Numbered from the stretch's first letter, positions 53,201-61,927 are shown. The stretch: DNA of 64,000 nt from Halobacillus fulvus (GCA_004078665.1 SCFO01000008.1:62001-126000), one strand, 5' to 3'. Numbers and translations are program-made. Notes: generated by a model from the letters alone, not told the origin.

Positions 53201-55318
53201 TTAAACTTGAACAGTCGAACCGGTTTCTCCTAAAACGTTGAGCCCCGTTGTATTCTCTGTAACCTTCACTTCGTAAGAACCGTCCGTCCGGACAACCTTT
53301 ATCGAAACATGTCCTTCTCCAAGCGGCATCTTCTCTACCGTCAGTTCATTCATATCCGCCAGCAAATTCGGTTGAACCACCAGCTTATCCTCGTGATAGT
53401 CCGGATAAAGCCCAAGCATTGTCCGGATGAACGTCAGCGGTGTCCCTGCCGCCCAGGCTTGAGGGGAACAGGCAACCGGATATGGGACCGGCTTCCCTTC
53501 TGCCTTGCTATAACCGCAGAACAGCTCAGGTAGGCGTTCATATTCGAAATGAAGCGAAGCATCGACTAATCCTTGAATGACTTTCTCCGCATGCTCCTCT
53601 CCCTTCATCAGCCCCATCCCTAACAAAATCATGCTATTATCATGCGGCCAAATACTTCCGTCGTGGTAACTGATCGGGTTATAGCCTGCCTCTCCTTCGC
53701 CCATCGTACGAATCCCGTACCCTGAGAACATGGTCGAGGAGACGAGCGTATCCATCACGCATTTCGCGCGCTCTTCATCCAGTATCCCAGAATAAAGGAC
53801 GTGCCCTGGATTCGACGTAATCGTTCCGACCTGGTCTTTCTTCTCATCGAGAGCAATGGCGTAAAACCCTTTGTCCTCCATCCAGAAGTCTTTATTGAAG
53901 CGACTTTTCAGCTCTTCCGCCTGTACTCTTAACCTGGAAGCTTCAGCGGATCGCCCTATCGCTTCATAGAGATCTGCTACTCCAGTTTTCGCCTGATAAA
54001 CGTACCCTTGAACTTCAGCGAGGGCTATAGGTGACTTGGCATATTCTCCGTTCCGGTGAACCACCGAATCGGCCGAGTCTTTCCACCCCTGGTTGGCAAT
54101 GCCTTTGCTTGCTTCTTGGTGATATTCGACAAATCCATCTCCATCACGATCGCCATACTGATCGATCCATGTGAGTGCTGCTTCTACATTCGGTAATAAC
54201 TCATTGAATAAGTCGATATCCTTCGACCAGTTCACATATTCCGTCAGTAACATTAAGAAGAGCGGCGTAGCATCGATGGTGCCGTAGTATGGTGTAAAAG
54301 GTACTTGATTCGTATTCGCCAGCTCCCCATAACGAATTTCATGCATGATTTTCCCGGGTTCTTCATCACGCCATGCATCCTTTTTTGTCCCCTGATAGTG
54401 AGCCATTGTTTTCAACGTCCCTTTTGCAATCTCAGGATGGAAAGGTAGAACCTGTAGAGCGGCAATCAGACTGTCTCTTCCAAACGGGACTCCGAACCAC
54501 GGCAGACCTGCCACGAAGAATTTCCCGAAGCCGACGTCCGTCGATAAAGCTTGTAAATCTTGTATGCCCCTGTCTACCAGCCGTTGCAGCGGCTGATAAT
54601 CGGTATCCATTTTGGTAACGGTTTCATTCCAGCGCTTATAAGTACGCTTCAGTTCCTCATACGCCTCTGAACGCGCCGAAGCCTGAGTATCCTCATCGCC
54701 AATAAGAGGAATGATATGAAACGTGATGTCTTGCACTTCCTCGTGATTCAGGTGCAAAGGAATGTTGATCGAATGCTCGCCGACTGAGACATCCGCTTCC
54801 GTTTGCCACGTCACCTTCGTTCTTCGGTGAAGATCATCCGCCCCTTGATAAGAAAAAATAAGCGCATCTTCTTTCACTTCATTTTTCAACTTCTCTCCGG
54901 TTTGCCCTTCTTGAAACCCTCGAACGATGAACATATCCGCAAAGTCCGCATCCAAAGCCATTTCAATAGAAAGCTGCACAGGTTTTGGATTGTAGTTCCG
55001 CACACTTACCGTTTCATAAAGAACGTCCTGTGATATAAAGCGGTGGCGCTTAATTTCAACGGATTCTCGCCACAACTTCACTTCTCCGTCTTCTTCCATA
55101 TGAGGGTTTGTCAATAACATGGTCGTTTCATACGTGTCATCCGCTTCCGACTTCAACAAAATCGGCTTTTCACCATTGATCGTCAACGCCATTTCACTCA
55201 AAAAGCGTGTGTCTTGCTTGTAAAGCCCTAAACCGTACGCATGATCTAGCGGAATGTCCCCACTCTGATCGGTTAGTAAAAAAAGTTCATTATCTTTCAG
55301 TACGCGATAATCCATCAT
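53201..55318 (-). CDS. Glycogen-debranching-type (amylo-alpha-1,6-glucosidase-like) glycosidase
   Basis: A 705-residue cytoplasmic protein (no signal). The N-terminal domain (about 1-220) is GDE_N-like beta sandwich: DQSGDIPLDHAYGLGLYKQDTRFLS. The C-terminal (alpha/alpha)6 barrel (about 245-660) contains GLPWFGVPFGRDSLIAALQ, YGDRDGDGFVEYHQEASKGIANQGWKDSADSV and GYGIRTMGEGEAGYNPISYHDGSIWPHDNSM, carrying acidic catalytic candidates. It probably hydrolyses the glycoside brought in by the cotranscribed ABC transporter. Glucosylglycerate- or mannosylglycerate-like solutes are possible substrates, but unproven. Two LacI-type operators lie just upstream. Confidence 0.85.
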   Translation of the reverse strand: MMDYRVLKDNELFLLTDQSGDIPLDHAYGLGLYKQDTRFLSEMALTINGEKPILLKSEADDTYETTMLLTNPHMEEDGEVKLWRESVEIKRHRFISQDVLYETVSVRNYNPKPVQLSIEMALDADFADMFIVRGFQEGQTGEKLKNEVKEDALIFSYQGADDLHRRTKVTWQTEADVSVGEHSINIPLHLNHEEVQDITFHIIPLIGDEDTQASARSEAYEELKRTYKRWNETVTKMDTDYQPLQRLVDRGIQDLQALSTDVGFGKFFVAGLPWFGVPFGRDSLIAALQVLPFHPEIAKGTLKTMAHYQGTKKDAWRDEEPGKIMHEIRYGELANTNQVPFTPYYGTIDATPLFLMLLTEYVNWSKDIDLFNELLPNVEAALTWIDQYGDRDGDGFVEYHQEASKGIANQGWKDSADSVVHRNGEYAKSPIALAEVQGYVYQAKTGVADLYEAIGRSAEASRLRVQAEELKSRFNKDFWMEDKGFYAIALDEKKDQVGTITSNPGHVLYSGILDEERAKCVMDTLVSSTMFSGYGIRTMGEGEAGYNPISYHDGSIWPHDNSMILLGMGLMKGEEHAEKVIQGLVDASLHFEYERLPELFCGYSKAEGKPVPYPVACSPQAWAAGTPLTFIRTMLGLYPDYHEDKLVVQPNLLADMNELTVEKMPLGEGHVSIKVVRTDGSYEVKVTENTTGLNVLGETGSTVQV

Positions 55319-55330
55319 CTCATCCCTCCG

Positions 55331-55345
55331 CCCAAAACGTTTCGG
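55331..55345. promoter_or_regulatory. LacI-family operator 1 (glycosidase promoter)
   Basis: CCCAAAACGTTTCGG, sharing the AAACGTTT core with three other nearby sites; 13 bp before the glycosidase start, in the gap behind lacI. Confidence 0.75.
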
Positions 55346-55364
55346 ATTTTGGATAAAAAAATAA

Positions 55365-55378
55365 CCGAAACGTTTTGG
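55365..55378. promoter_or_regulatory. LacI-family operator 2 (glycosidase promoter)
   Basis: CCGAAACGTTTTGG, the inverted counterpart of operator 1, centred about 33 bp away (roughly three helical turns), suiting cooperative binding. Confidence 0.75.
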
Positions 55379-55395
55379 AAAAACTCTAAAAAAAT

Positions 55396-56409
55396 TTATG
55401 TTTTTTCTTTTGTTGTTTCTCTAATTTTTAATTCGTTTTCAATCAGCCTTACTCGGCTCTCCTCCGTCTGTTTCAAAATGCCGATCAGAAGTTCAGCTGC
55501 TGCATACCCCATTCGAAAGGTATCCTGGGCGATGGTCGTTAAAGCAGGCGTCACATACGATGCGAGTGTAATGTCGTCGTATCCGATAATCGATAACTCT
55601 TCGGGTACCTTCTTCCCCATTTGTTTGGCAGCTCTCATCACTCCAAGGGCCATTAAGTCACTTGCACAAAAAACAGCTGAGATCTCAGGGTATTCAGAAA
55701 GAAGCTCTTGACCAACTTGTTCTGCCTTCAACTCGGCATACTCTCCGTTCACAATCCAATCATTCCGAATCGGCAACCCTTGTTCCAGCATTCCAAGCTC
55801 GAATCCTTTTCGCCTTTCCTTACTTACGAACGCCTGATCATGTCCATTGATCATGGCAATATTCGTGTGCCCTAATTCAGCCAAGTAACGAACAGCTTTC
55901 ATCGACCCATCCACATTGTCTGTTGTGATATACCCTGTCGTTTCATTTTCCACAGGGACGTCGATCAGTACACAAGGAATATTGCTTTCAAAAATCTCGA
56001 TCAGATACGGATCGTCCTTTTTGATTCCTTGAACGATTACCCCTTCGACACGGCGTTCTCTGCAAAGCTGCGCATACGTCTTTTCCTTTTGTTTCGATGA
56101 AGTCGTGTTAAACAAAACAAGGTCGTAATCTTGTGCCCCACAGTATTCATTGATTCCTGTCAACACATCAAATACGATGTTGTCTTTGGCCCCTTCTCTC
56201 GATAGACCCGAAACGAGTAATCCAATCGTTCTCGTCTGTTTCATGACGAGGCTGCGAGCCAGCGCATTTGGACTGTATTCAATTTCTTTCGCGATTTGTT
56301 CGATCTTCTGTCTCGTCTTCGCATTGACATCGGAATATCCGTTCAAGGCTCTAGAGACAGTGGTAACAGAAACTCCTGCAAGTTTTGCAATGTCTTTGAT
56401 TGTGGCCAT
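55396..56409 (-). CDS. LacI-family transcriptional repressor
   Basis: A 337-residue regulator. The N-terminal helix-turn-helix MATIKDIAKLAGVSVTTVSRALNGYSDVNAKTRQKI and hinge YSPNALARSL match LacI/CcpA-type binding to AANCGNTT cores. The effector domain (about 60-330; TIGLLVSGLS, ITTDNVDGSMKAVRYLAELGH, GYDDITLASYVTPALTTIAQD) is of the sugar-binding periplasmic-protein type. It heads the carbohydrate locus. Two operators lie upstream of itself and two lie in the 77-bp gap before the glycosidase gene, indicating autoregulation plus operon control. Confidence 0.92.
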   Translation of the reverse strand: MATIKDIAKLAGVSVTTVSRALNGYSDVNAKTRQKIEQIAKEIEYSPNALARSLVMKQTRTIGLLVSGLSREGAKDNIVFDVLTGINEYCGAQDYDLVLFNTTSSKQKEKTYAQLCRERRVEGVIVQGIKKDDPYLIEIFESNIPCVLIDVPVENETTGYITTDNVDGSMKAVRYLAELGHTNIAMINGHDQAFVSKERRKGFELGMLEQGLPIRNDWIVNGEYAELKAEQVGQELLSEYPEISAVFCASDLMALGVMRAAKQMGKKVPEELSIIGYDDITLASYVTPALTTIAQDTFRMGYAAAELLIGILKQTEESRVRLIENELKIRETTKEKT

Positions 56410-56430
56410 AACAGCCTCCCAGCTTTCTAT

Positions 56431-56444
56431 CCAAAACGTTTTGG
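56431..56444. promoter_or_regulatory. LacI-family operator 3 (lacI promoter)
   Basis: CCAAAACGTTTTGG, a perfect 14-bp palindrome 21 bp upstream of the lacI start; best match to the site consensus. Confidence 0.8.
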
Positions 56445-56475
56445 AAACTTTTCTTGAATCAAAGTATAAAGGTTA

Positions 56476-56490
56476 TGAAAACGTTTTACA
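56476..56490. promoter_or_regulatory. LacI-family operator 4 or cre-like site
   Basis: TGAAAACGTTTTACA shares the AAAACGTTTT core but not the CC/GG flanks. It is centred about 45 bp (four turns) from operator 3. It may serve the local LacI protein or CcpA. Confidence 0.5.
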
Positions 56491-56606
56491 ACCCCTATTT
56501 ATAATTTTTTCAAAGCCTTTGTCTGGAATTCTTCCCCATCATGGACTTTGCGTTTCGACATTTTTTGATAAAATATAGGTAAGCCTAAAAGAAAAGAGGA
56601 ACAGAA

Positions 56607-57083
56607 ATGAGCATTCAGCTAATTTCGAATACAGATCCTTCCACTGCCGAGAAGATCTTGACTTTGCAAAAAAAGTCTTATGAAGTGGAAGCAGAAATCA
56701 TCGAATTCAACGACATTCCACCCTTTCAGGATACACTTGAAAAAATCATGAAATCTGATGAACAGTTTCTTGGATTCGTTGAAAATCAGACCGTTTACGG
56801 TGTTTTGGCCTACAAGGAGGAAACGACCTTCATTGATATCCATCGCCTGATGGTCGATCCGGATCATTTTCAGAACGGAATCGGGCAGGCGCTCCTTGAT
56901 GACTTATTCAGCCGCTACCCTGATTACACCATTACGGTACAGACAGGAAAAGACAATATGCCCGCGGTCAACCTTTATGAGAAAAACGGATTTGAAAAAA
57001 CACAAGAAGTCGAAGTCGAGCCCGGCTTCTCTCTTGTCATGTACACACGAAACAAAATGGAACTGGACAAAAGAAGAGTTTAA
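56607..57083 (+). CDS. GNAT-family N-acetyltransferase
   Basis: A 158-residue GNAT protein. IHRLMVDPDHFQNGIGQALLDDLF is the acetyl-CoA-binding motif (R/Q-x2-G-x-G/A) and NMPAVNLYEKNGFEKTQEVEVEPGFSLVMYTR the C-terminal part. Substrate unknown. The start follows AAGAGGAA. It is monocistronic and convergent with the AI-2E-family gene. Confidence 0.85.
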   Translation: MSIQLISNTDPSTAEKILTLQKKSYEVEAEIIEFNDIPPFQDTLEKIMKSDEQFLGFVENQTVYGVLAYKEETTFIDIHRLMVDPDHFQNGIGQALLDDLFSRYPDYTITVQTGKDNMPAVNLYEKNGFEKTQEVEVEPGFSLVMYTRNKMELDKRRV

Positions 57084-57103
57084 AAGCATATAAGACATGA
57101 AAT

Positions 57104-57145
57104 AACCGCCTGACATCGAGCGTTCGATGTCAGGCGGTTTCGTTT
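57104..57145. terminator. Bidirectional terminator
   Basis: Perfect 16-bp stem AACCGCCTGACATCGA / TCGATGTCAGGCGGTT with a 4-nt loop, between the convergent GNAT and AI-2E-family genes. Confidence 0.9.
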
Positions 57146-57161
57146 GGTATAGGATTCACGC

Positions 57162-58310
57162 TTATTTCAATTCATACTGATCTTTTTCCTCAGCAAATCG
57201 GTTGTAACGGCGCTGGAACCAATGGAATAAGTGACTGACCATCACTTTCAGGATTGCATAGCCCGGAATGGCGAGTATAATGCCGATTACTCCGAACAAA
57301 TGTCCAGCTGTCAGTAAGACAAAAATAATGGTTACCGGGTGGACACGCAAGCTTTTCCCCATTATTTGAGGGGAGATGAACTTCCCTTCCAGAAGCTGAA
57401 CAACCGTCCATACAAAGGCGAGTTTTACGACCATAAACGGAGAAGTGACAATGGATATAATCAAGGCAGGAGTAATCGCGATCATCGGTCCTAAATAAGG
57501 AACGACGCTCGTCACACTGGCAATCGCCGCAAGCAGTAAAGCATAATCCAGCCCGATGATGACAAAGCCGATATACATCATGACTCCGATGCAGAAGCTG
57601 ACGATAATTTGCCCTTGGATATAAGCACTTAACTGATGGTCAATATCCTTGAACACGCTCATCACTTCAGGGCGCACTTTGGGTGGGAACATCTTGCCGA
57701 TATGGTGCGGAAGCTTATGCCCATCCTTCAGTAGATAAAACAGGATAAACGGGAGGGTCACAATTGCAATCACGACATTTGTCACCGTCGTAATGACGGT
57801 TGTAATGCCTTCTACCGTTTGCATCGCATACGTAGACAAATCAGGAACCTGATCGATAATTCCATCGACATCTTCAAAAAGGTTGCTGTAATAATCACCG
57901 AAAATGGAATTCCTGAGCCACTGATCTGTGGAATTAAGCAAATCCCTCAAATATTTAGGCAACTCCTGAGCTAGACTGATGAATTGCCGCTCTAGAAATG
58001 GAATGATCAGGACAATCAATAACGTAATCAGACCGACAACCATCAGTAGCGTGATCAAGATCCCGTAAATACGTTTTATTCTCCAGGATTCCATCAATTT
58101 GATAATCGGCCGTAGCAAGTAATAGACAACAATAGATAAAATCAACGGCAAAGCCACAGTTTTCACAAAAACGGCGATCGGATAGAAAATGAAGCTTACG
58201 TTAGTGTAAACTAGAATATTCACACCTACGAACAGCAATACGCCTAATATGTAAAGCAATGTACGGCCACCAAAAAAACGGATGACCGGTGAAGAATCCC
58301 ACCGACTCAT
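57162..58310 (-). CDS. AI-2E family transporter (YueF-like)
   Basis: A 382-residue membrane protein with about seven helices. The family core is present: LPLILSIVVYYLLRPIIKLME, LAAIASVTSVVPYLGPMIAITPALIISI and GKFISPQIMGKSLRVHPVTIIFVLLTAGHLFGVIGIILAIPGYAILK. A soluble loop (about 115-190) lies between helices. Family members export autoinducer-2 or act as Na+/H+ antiporters in halophiles; the latter would fit here but is inference. Start follows AGGAGATAGG. Confidence 0.87.
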   Translation of the reverse strand: MSRWDSSPVIRFFGGRTLLYILGVLLFVGVNILVYTNVSFIFYPIAVFVKTVALPLILSIVVYYLLRPIIKLMESWRIKRIYGILITLLMVVGLITLLIVLIIPFLERQFISLAQELPKYLRDLLNSTDQWLRNSIFGDYYSNLFEDVDGIIDQVPDLSTYAMQTVEGITTVITTVTNVVIAIVTLPFILFYLLKDGHKLPHHIGKMFPPKVRPEVMSVFKDIDHQLSAYIQGQIIVSFCIGVMMYIGFVIIGLDYALLLAAIASVTSVVPYLGPMIAITPALIISIVTSPFMVVKLAFVWTVVQLLEGKFISPQIMGKSLRVHPVTIIFVLLTAGHLFGVIGIILAIPGYAILKVMVSHLFHWFQRRYNRFAEEKDQYELK

Positions 58311-58403
58311 ACTCCTATCTCCTTCACGTCATTTTTTATCAGTTTACCATAATCCGTCATCGTTCATCGACTGACAGAGACTGTGGTTCTTGAAATTCAA
58401 AAT

Positions 58404-58432
58404 AAAAACGCGCCCAGCTGTGCAGGCACGGT
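58404..58432 (-). terminator. Terminator of the 30-aa basic peptide gene
   Basis: On the minus strand CGTGCC pairs with GGCGCG (one G-U), followed by TTTTTATTTT. Confidence 0.65.
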
Positions 58433-58436
58433 TTTA

Positions 58437-58529
58437 TTAATATCTTCCTTTTCTTTTACGCATGAATTTCCTTATAATTGGATAAACGATCGGACCGTAC
58501 TTAAAGATTCTTTTTAATAAGCGCCCCAT
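58437..58529 (-). CDS. 30-aa highly basic hypothetical protein
   Basis: The ORF encodes MGRLLKRIFKYGPIVYPIIR followed by KFMRKRKGRY. It has 11 Lys/Arg residues and a short hydrophobic stretch, so an amphipathic membrane-binding helix is possible. ATG at 58529 follows AAGGAGG with ideal spacing, and a terminator follows the double stop, both strong signs of a real gene. No family recognised. Confidence 0.65.
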   Translation of the reverse strand: MGRLLKRIFKYGPIVYPIIRKFMRKRKGRY

Positions 58530-58594
58530 GATCGAGCCTCCTTATCATCGTGGTGTTAGTAAATCCCATTCCCTGTTATACTCACTAACAAACG

Positions 58595-59614
58595 TCATCC
58601 CCCTACAACGCTGTGGTAAAGGCTTTTCGCTTTTACTATATCCTTTGTCCCATGAATGAACACTCGTCCATCCGAAAAGAAAACCATCCGGTGTCCATGA
58701 TGCTCGTAAGATAATAGAAAAGCGTTTTGTTCTACTAAATGATCAGGAAGGCGTTGGCGCAGTTCATCCAAATCTCTGTTTCCTTTTAAGCCGGGACGAA
58801 TCTGAACCGTATCTCTTCCGCATAACACAGCAGATTTTGACCGGTTTTCATAGGATAAAAAAGGATAGGAAGGGTCTTCTCCACAAGAAGGACAGTCTGA
58901 ACGCTTCAGTTGGGAGACAGAAATCCCTGAATATCGGTGGTCCCACAGATCAAACGTAATAAACTTTCGATGAAGAGATCCAAAATCTCCGACAAGGATC
59001 TTCAACGCTTCAGCTACTTGATGAGCACAGACCATCTGGACCACCGGGCCGATGACCCCGACAGTATCACACGTGGCGCCGCCCATTGGGACCGTCTCCA
59101 TAAGGCAATTCAGACACGGCATCTCTTTAGGCATAATGGTGTAGCTCATTCCGTGACTGCCGACACACGCCCCGTAAATCCAAGGGGTAAGAAACTTCTG
59201 TGCCAAATCGTTCATGAGCAATCTCGTTTCGAAGTTATCGGTCGCATCCATCATCAGATCGACGTCTGGAAGAAGTTGTTCAAACTCCTCTCGCTGCATA
59301 TCTTGCACTTTTGCTTCAATGCTCACTTCTGAGTTGATCTCCTCAAGCCTTCTCTTAGCTGCAATCGCTTTAGGAAACCTTTTTTCAGCATCGCGCTCTG
59401 AATATAGCTGTTGCCTTTGAAGGTTGCTCCACTCTACGTAATCTCGGTCGACAATCGTGATCTTCCCGACACCTGCTCGCACCAGCGGTTCTGCGATTCC
59501 TGTCCCTAGGGCACCTGCTCCAACTATAAGCACATGCTTTTGCGCCAGACGCTCCTGCCCTGCTTCACCAATCGGCTTGAACAGGGTTTGCCTTGAATAC
59601 CGGTCTTCTTTCAT
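58595..59614 (-). CDS. thiF: ThiF/MoeB-family adenylyltransferase
   Basis: A 339-residue E1-like enzyme. The ATP-binding motif is LIVGAGALGTGIAEPLVRAGVGKITIVDRDYVEWSNLQRQ; MMDATDNFETRLLMND follows. Zinc ligands are CLNC and CPSCG. It adenylates the C-terminal glycine of a ThiS- or MoaD-type sulfur carrier. Size fits Bacillus ThiF, although no thi or moa genes lie nearby, so MoeB is an alternative. The last about 70 residues (VLCGRDTVQIRPG..GRVFIHGTKD) form an extra domain also seen in Bacillus ThiF. 21 nt behind the SDR gene, probably cotranscribed. Confidence 0.82.
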   Translation of the reverse strand: MKEDRYSRQTLFKPIGEAGQERLAQKHVLIVGAGALGTGIAEPLVRAGVGKITIVDRDYVEWSNLQRQQLYSERDAEKRFPKAIAAKRRLEEINSEVSIEAKVQDMQREEFEQLLPDVDLMMDATDNFETRLLMNDLAQKFLTPWIYGACVGSHGMSYTIMPKEMPCLNCLMETVPMGGATCDTVGVIGPVVQMVCAHQVAEALKILVGDFGSLHRKFITFDLWDHRYSGISVSQLKRSDCPSCGEDPSYPFLSYENRSKSAVLCGRDTVQIRPGLKGNRDLDELRQRLPDHLVEQNAFLLSYEHHGHRMVFFSDGRVFIHGTKDIVKAKSLYHSVVGG

Positions 59615-59635
59615 CCTATCCCCACTTTCTTACTT

Positions 59636-60436
59636 CTATCTCATCACGTTCCCGCCCGAGATCTTCATCGATTCTCCAACAATATTTTCAGCTGCATCAG
59701 ACAGCAAAAAGACAATCGAACGGGCCACTTCCTCCGGCTGTGTCAATCGTCCGGTCGGAATGCTTTCTTCGGCAAGCTGCCGCTGTTCTTCGTAACTTCG
59801 CCCTTCTCGTTCTCCTTTATTACGGATCGCCGCCTGCCCCATCGCCGTATCGACATACCCAGGGCAAATCGCATTGACTCGGACACCGTTCTCAATGGCT
59901 TCATAAGCAAATGATTGAGTGAACCCAATCAGAGCGAACTTCGATCCGCTGTACGCTGTATTTCCGTGTGTCCCTCTTAATCCAGACAATGAGGAGAGAT
60001 TAACAATCGACCCTCTGCCTTCATTTCTCATATGAACATATACTTCCTGCGTCAGTAAAACGGTGGAAAAGAAATTCAGTTCCATAATATTGCGCATTTC
60101 TTGCTCATCCAATTGTTCAAGAGTCGCTCCGCCTATGATACCAGCTGAATTCACAAGCCCGGAAATGTCTCCGAGTGTCTGCACCGCTTCTAAGACAAGG
60201 CGCTCACGATCTTCCTGGTTATTCAAGTCCGCTACGCAGATATGTATGTCTGCGTTTTCGTTGATCGTAACACATTCATCCTTCAAGGTATTCAATTTAT
60301 CTTCATTACGGCCGGTAATCGTCACATGTCCGCCTGCCCTTACAATTTCCTTTGCCGCTTCATAACCGATGCCACCGGTAGCTCCTGTCACCACAATGTG
60401 CCGGTCTTTCAATACATCCTGAGAAAAAATGTTCAA
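59636..60436 (-). CDS. Short-chain dehydrogenase/reductase, FabG-like
   Basis: A 266-residue classical SDR. The cofactor motif is TGATGGIG (17-24), NSAGI follows, and the catalytic Ser near 148, Tyr162 and Lys166 (YSGSK) are intact. CPGYVDTAM and the C-terminal ISGGNVMR complete the fold. NADPH or NADH preference and substrate are unknown. The start is a TTG at 60436 behind AAGGAGG. It is the first gene of a two-gene unit with thiF. Confidence 0.88.
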   Translation of the reverse strand: MNIFSQDVLKDRHIVVTGATGGIGYEAAKEIVRAGGHVTITGRNEDKLNTLKDECVTINENADIHICVADLNNQEDRERLVLEAVQTLGDISGLVNSAGIIGGATLEQLDEQEMRNIMELNFFSTVLLTQEVYVHMRNEGRGSIVNLSSLSGLRGTHGNTAYSGSKFALIGFTQSFAYEAIENGVRVNAICPGYVDTAMGQAAIRNKGEREGRSYEEQRQLAEESIPTGRLTQPEEVARSIVFLLSDAAENIVGESMKISGGNVMR

Positions 60437-60500
60437 TAGATTCGCCTCCTTAACCTTTCAGTTATCCATGTTGATGGCGAATCAAACCTTTTTATATACA

Positions 60501-60542
60501 AAAAATCAGCGCTTAAGACATATCGTCTTCCAAGCGCTGATC
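60501..60542 (-). terminator. Terminator of the 51-aa gene
   Basis: ATCAGCGCTT pairs with AAGCGCTGAT, with AAGAC/GTCTT inside, and six T residues follow on the minus strand. Confidence 0.88.
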
Positions 60543-60624
60543 CACGGAACTCCTTTTCTAAGGAAATCCGACATGTTTATTCTTTTTTTGTTACGTCGCA
60601 TAGCTACTTACACCACTCCAGCTG

Positions 60625-60780
60625 TTATTTCTTCTTAGTGTTCTGCTTGCGGGAAGAGAAAAGAACCTTTCCGCTGCGCTTGCGCTTCATCCCTTTTGTC
60701 TTGGAAGTTTCCTTGCCTTCAGGACTGTTTTTGTAATCCTGATCAAAGAGTTCACGCGCTTTTGAATAAAGCAGAGTCAT
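60625..60780 (-). CDS. Small basic hypothetical protein (51 aa)
   Basis: A 51-residue, lysine-rich soluble protein starting MTLLYSKARELFDQDYKNSP and ending with KKK. ATG at 60780 follows AAAGGAGG and a terminator lies downstream, both supporting expression. Upstream in-frame codons to 60855 have no ribosome site. A nucleic-acid-binding role is possible from composition only. Confidence 0.7.
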   Translation of the reverse strand: MTLLYSKARELFDQDYKNSPEGKETSKTKGMKRKRSGKVLFSSRKQNTKKK

Positions 60781-60988
60781 AGTGGCGACCTCCTTTTTTG
60801 ATGGAGTTATAATTCGATTCCCCCCGATAATAATATTAAAACATCCTATACGCAAGAAAAAAATTTGATTTTTTAATCTTTTCTTTTCCTGCGATTTAGC
60901 GTATTAACTTGAGCATAATAGTAGAACCTTCATGGCGGGCTTTTTTATAATTATTGGTAATAGCTGACTTCAAGGAGGACGTTTTCAC

Positions 60989-61549
60989 ATGATGAAAATT
61001 GCTACGATCGTCGGAAGCATTCGTAAAGATAGCTATAATATGAAATTGGCGCAGTACATGCAGAAACGATATGAAAATGATGTGGCTTTCGAGATCATCC
61101 CGATTCATGACCTCGATCATTATGATCAAGATGTGGAAGAGGATGCACCGGAAAGCATTCAAGCGTTTAAAGCAAGACTAACAGATGCCGATGCGTTTTT
61201 GATTGTCACTCCGGAATTCAATCATTCTATTCCAGGAGTATTAAAGAACGCGTTGGACTGGCTATCCAGAGGGGAAAAAGAAATGGAAGGGAAGCCGACA
61301 TTCATCGCCGGTGCCGCAACGGGAGCTCTCGGAACGGTAAGAGCCCAAATGCACCTGCGCCAGATCCTGAATGCGCCGGGTATGGGAGCGAACGTTTTGC
61401 CAGGGAATGAAATTCTGATTGGAAGGGTACAGCATAAAATTGATGAAAAAGGCAATCTGACAGACGAGGCGACGGTTGAGTTTATAGACGGCGTCATCAA
61501 ACAGTTCATTCAGTTCACTCAGCTACAAAAAGAAAGAGCGACGTTGTAA
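60989..61549 (+). CDS. NAD(P)H-dependent FMN reductase (azoreductase/chromate reductase type)
   Basis: A 186-residue flavodoxin-like protein. The FMN phosphate loop is GSIRKDSYNMKLA (9-21), TPEFNHSIPGVLKNALDW contacts the isoalloxazine, and GAATGALGTVRAQ is conserved. This family reduces quinones, azo dyes or chromate with NADPH, and resembles B. subtilis YhdA. The ATG follows AAGGAGG. It is monocistronic. Confidence 0.88.
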   Translation: MMKIATIVGSIRKDSYNMKLAQYMQKRYENDVAFEIIPIHDLDHYDQDVEEDAPESIQAFKARLTDADAFLIVTPEFNHSIPGVLKNALDWLSRGEKEMEGKPTFIAGAATGALGTVRAQMHLRQILNAPGMGANVLPGNEILIGRVQHKIDEKGNLTDEATVEFIDGVIKQFIQFTQLQKERATL

Positions 61550-61636
61550 CTATGCCTTGATCAATAGAGGTTCCGGTTCCGTCCTCGTATCAGAGTATGG
61601 AGATCGTCCGATAGCGATTATTCAAACGATAATATT

Positions 61637-61684
61637 ATCCCGCACGAAATCAAGCTTTCATGTTTGATTCCGCGCGGGATTTCT
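61637..61684 (+). terminator. Terminator of the FMN reductase gene
   Basis: ATCCCGC..GAAATCAA pairs with TTTGATTCC..GCGGGAT around a 9-nt loop, followed by TTCTT. Confidence 0.75.
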
Positions 61685-61758
61685 TACGTCTTTGAGCTTC
61701 AGTACACGTTTTCCGAATAGATACCAGAATAAGATCTGTGCCAATTCAATCACGTGAT

Positions 61759-61927
61759 GTTTCCGTTCACTCATTTTTGAAAGGAGGGGTGGAAAATGCC
61801 GAGACTCCTATGGGGAGAAAAGGGCAGGCTGAGATCCCGCAGGAGCTTGCGACGAGGAAGCTCAGCGCCCGCCCATGGAAAGCGAGGTATTTTCCGCCCC
61901 TCCTAGCTCCCATATGGATAACGGAAC
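61759..61927 (+). repeat. Dispersed palindromic element, copy F (forward)
   Basis: Left end GTTTCCGTT, right end AACGGAAC (one base short). Outer stem GGAGGGGTGGAAAATGCC pairs with GGTATTTTCCGCCCCTCC. Lies between the convergent FMN reductase and LysM-3D protein genes. Confidence 0.9.
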
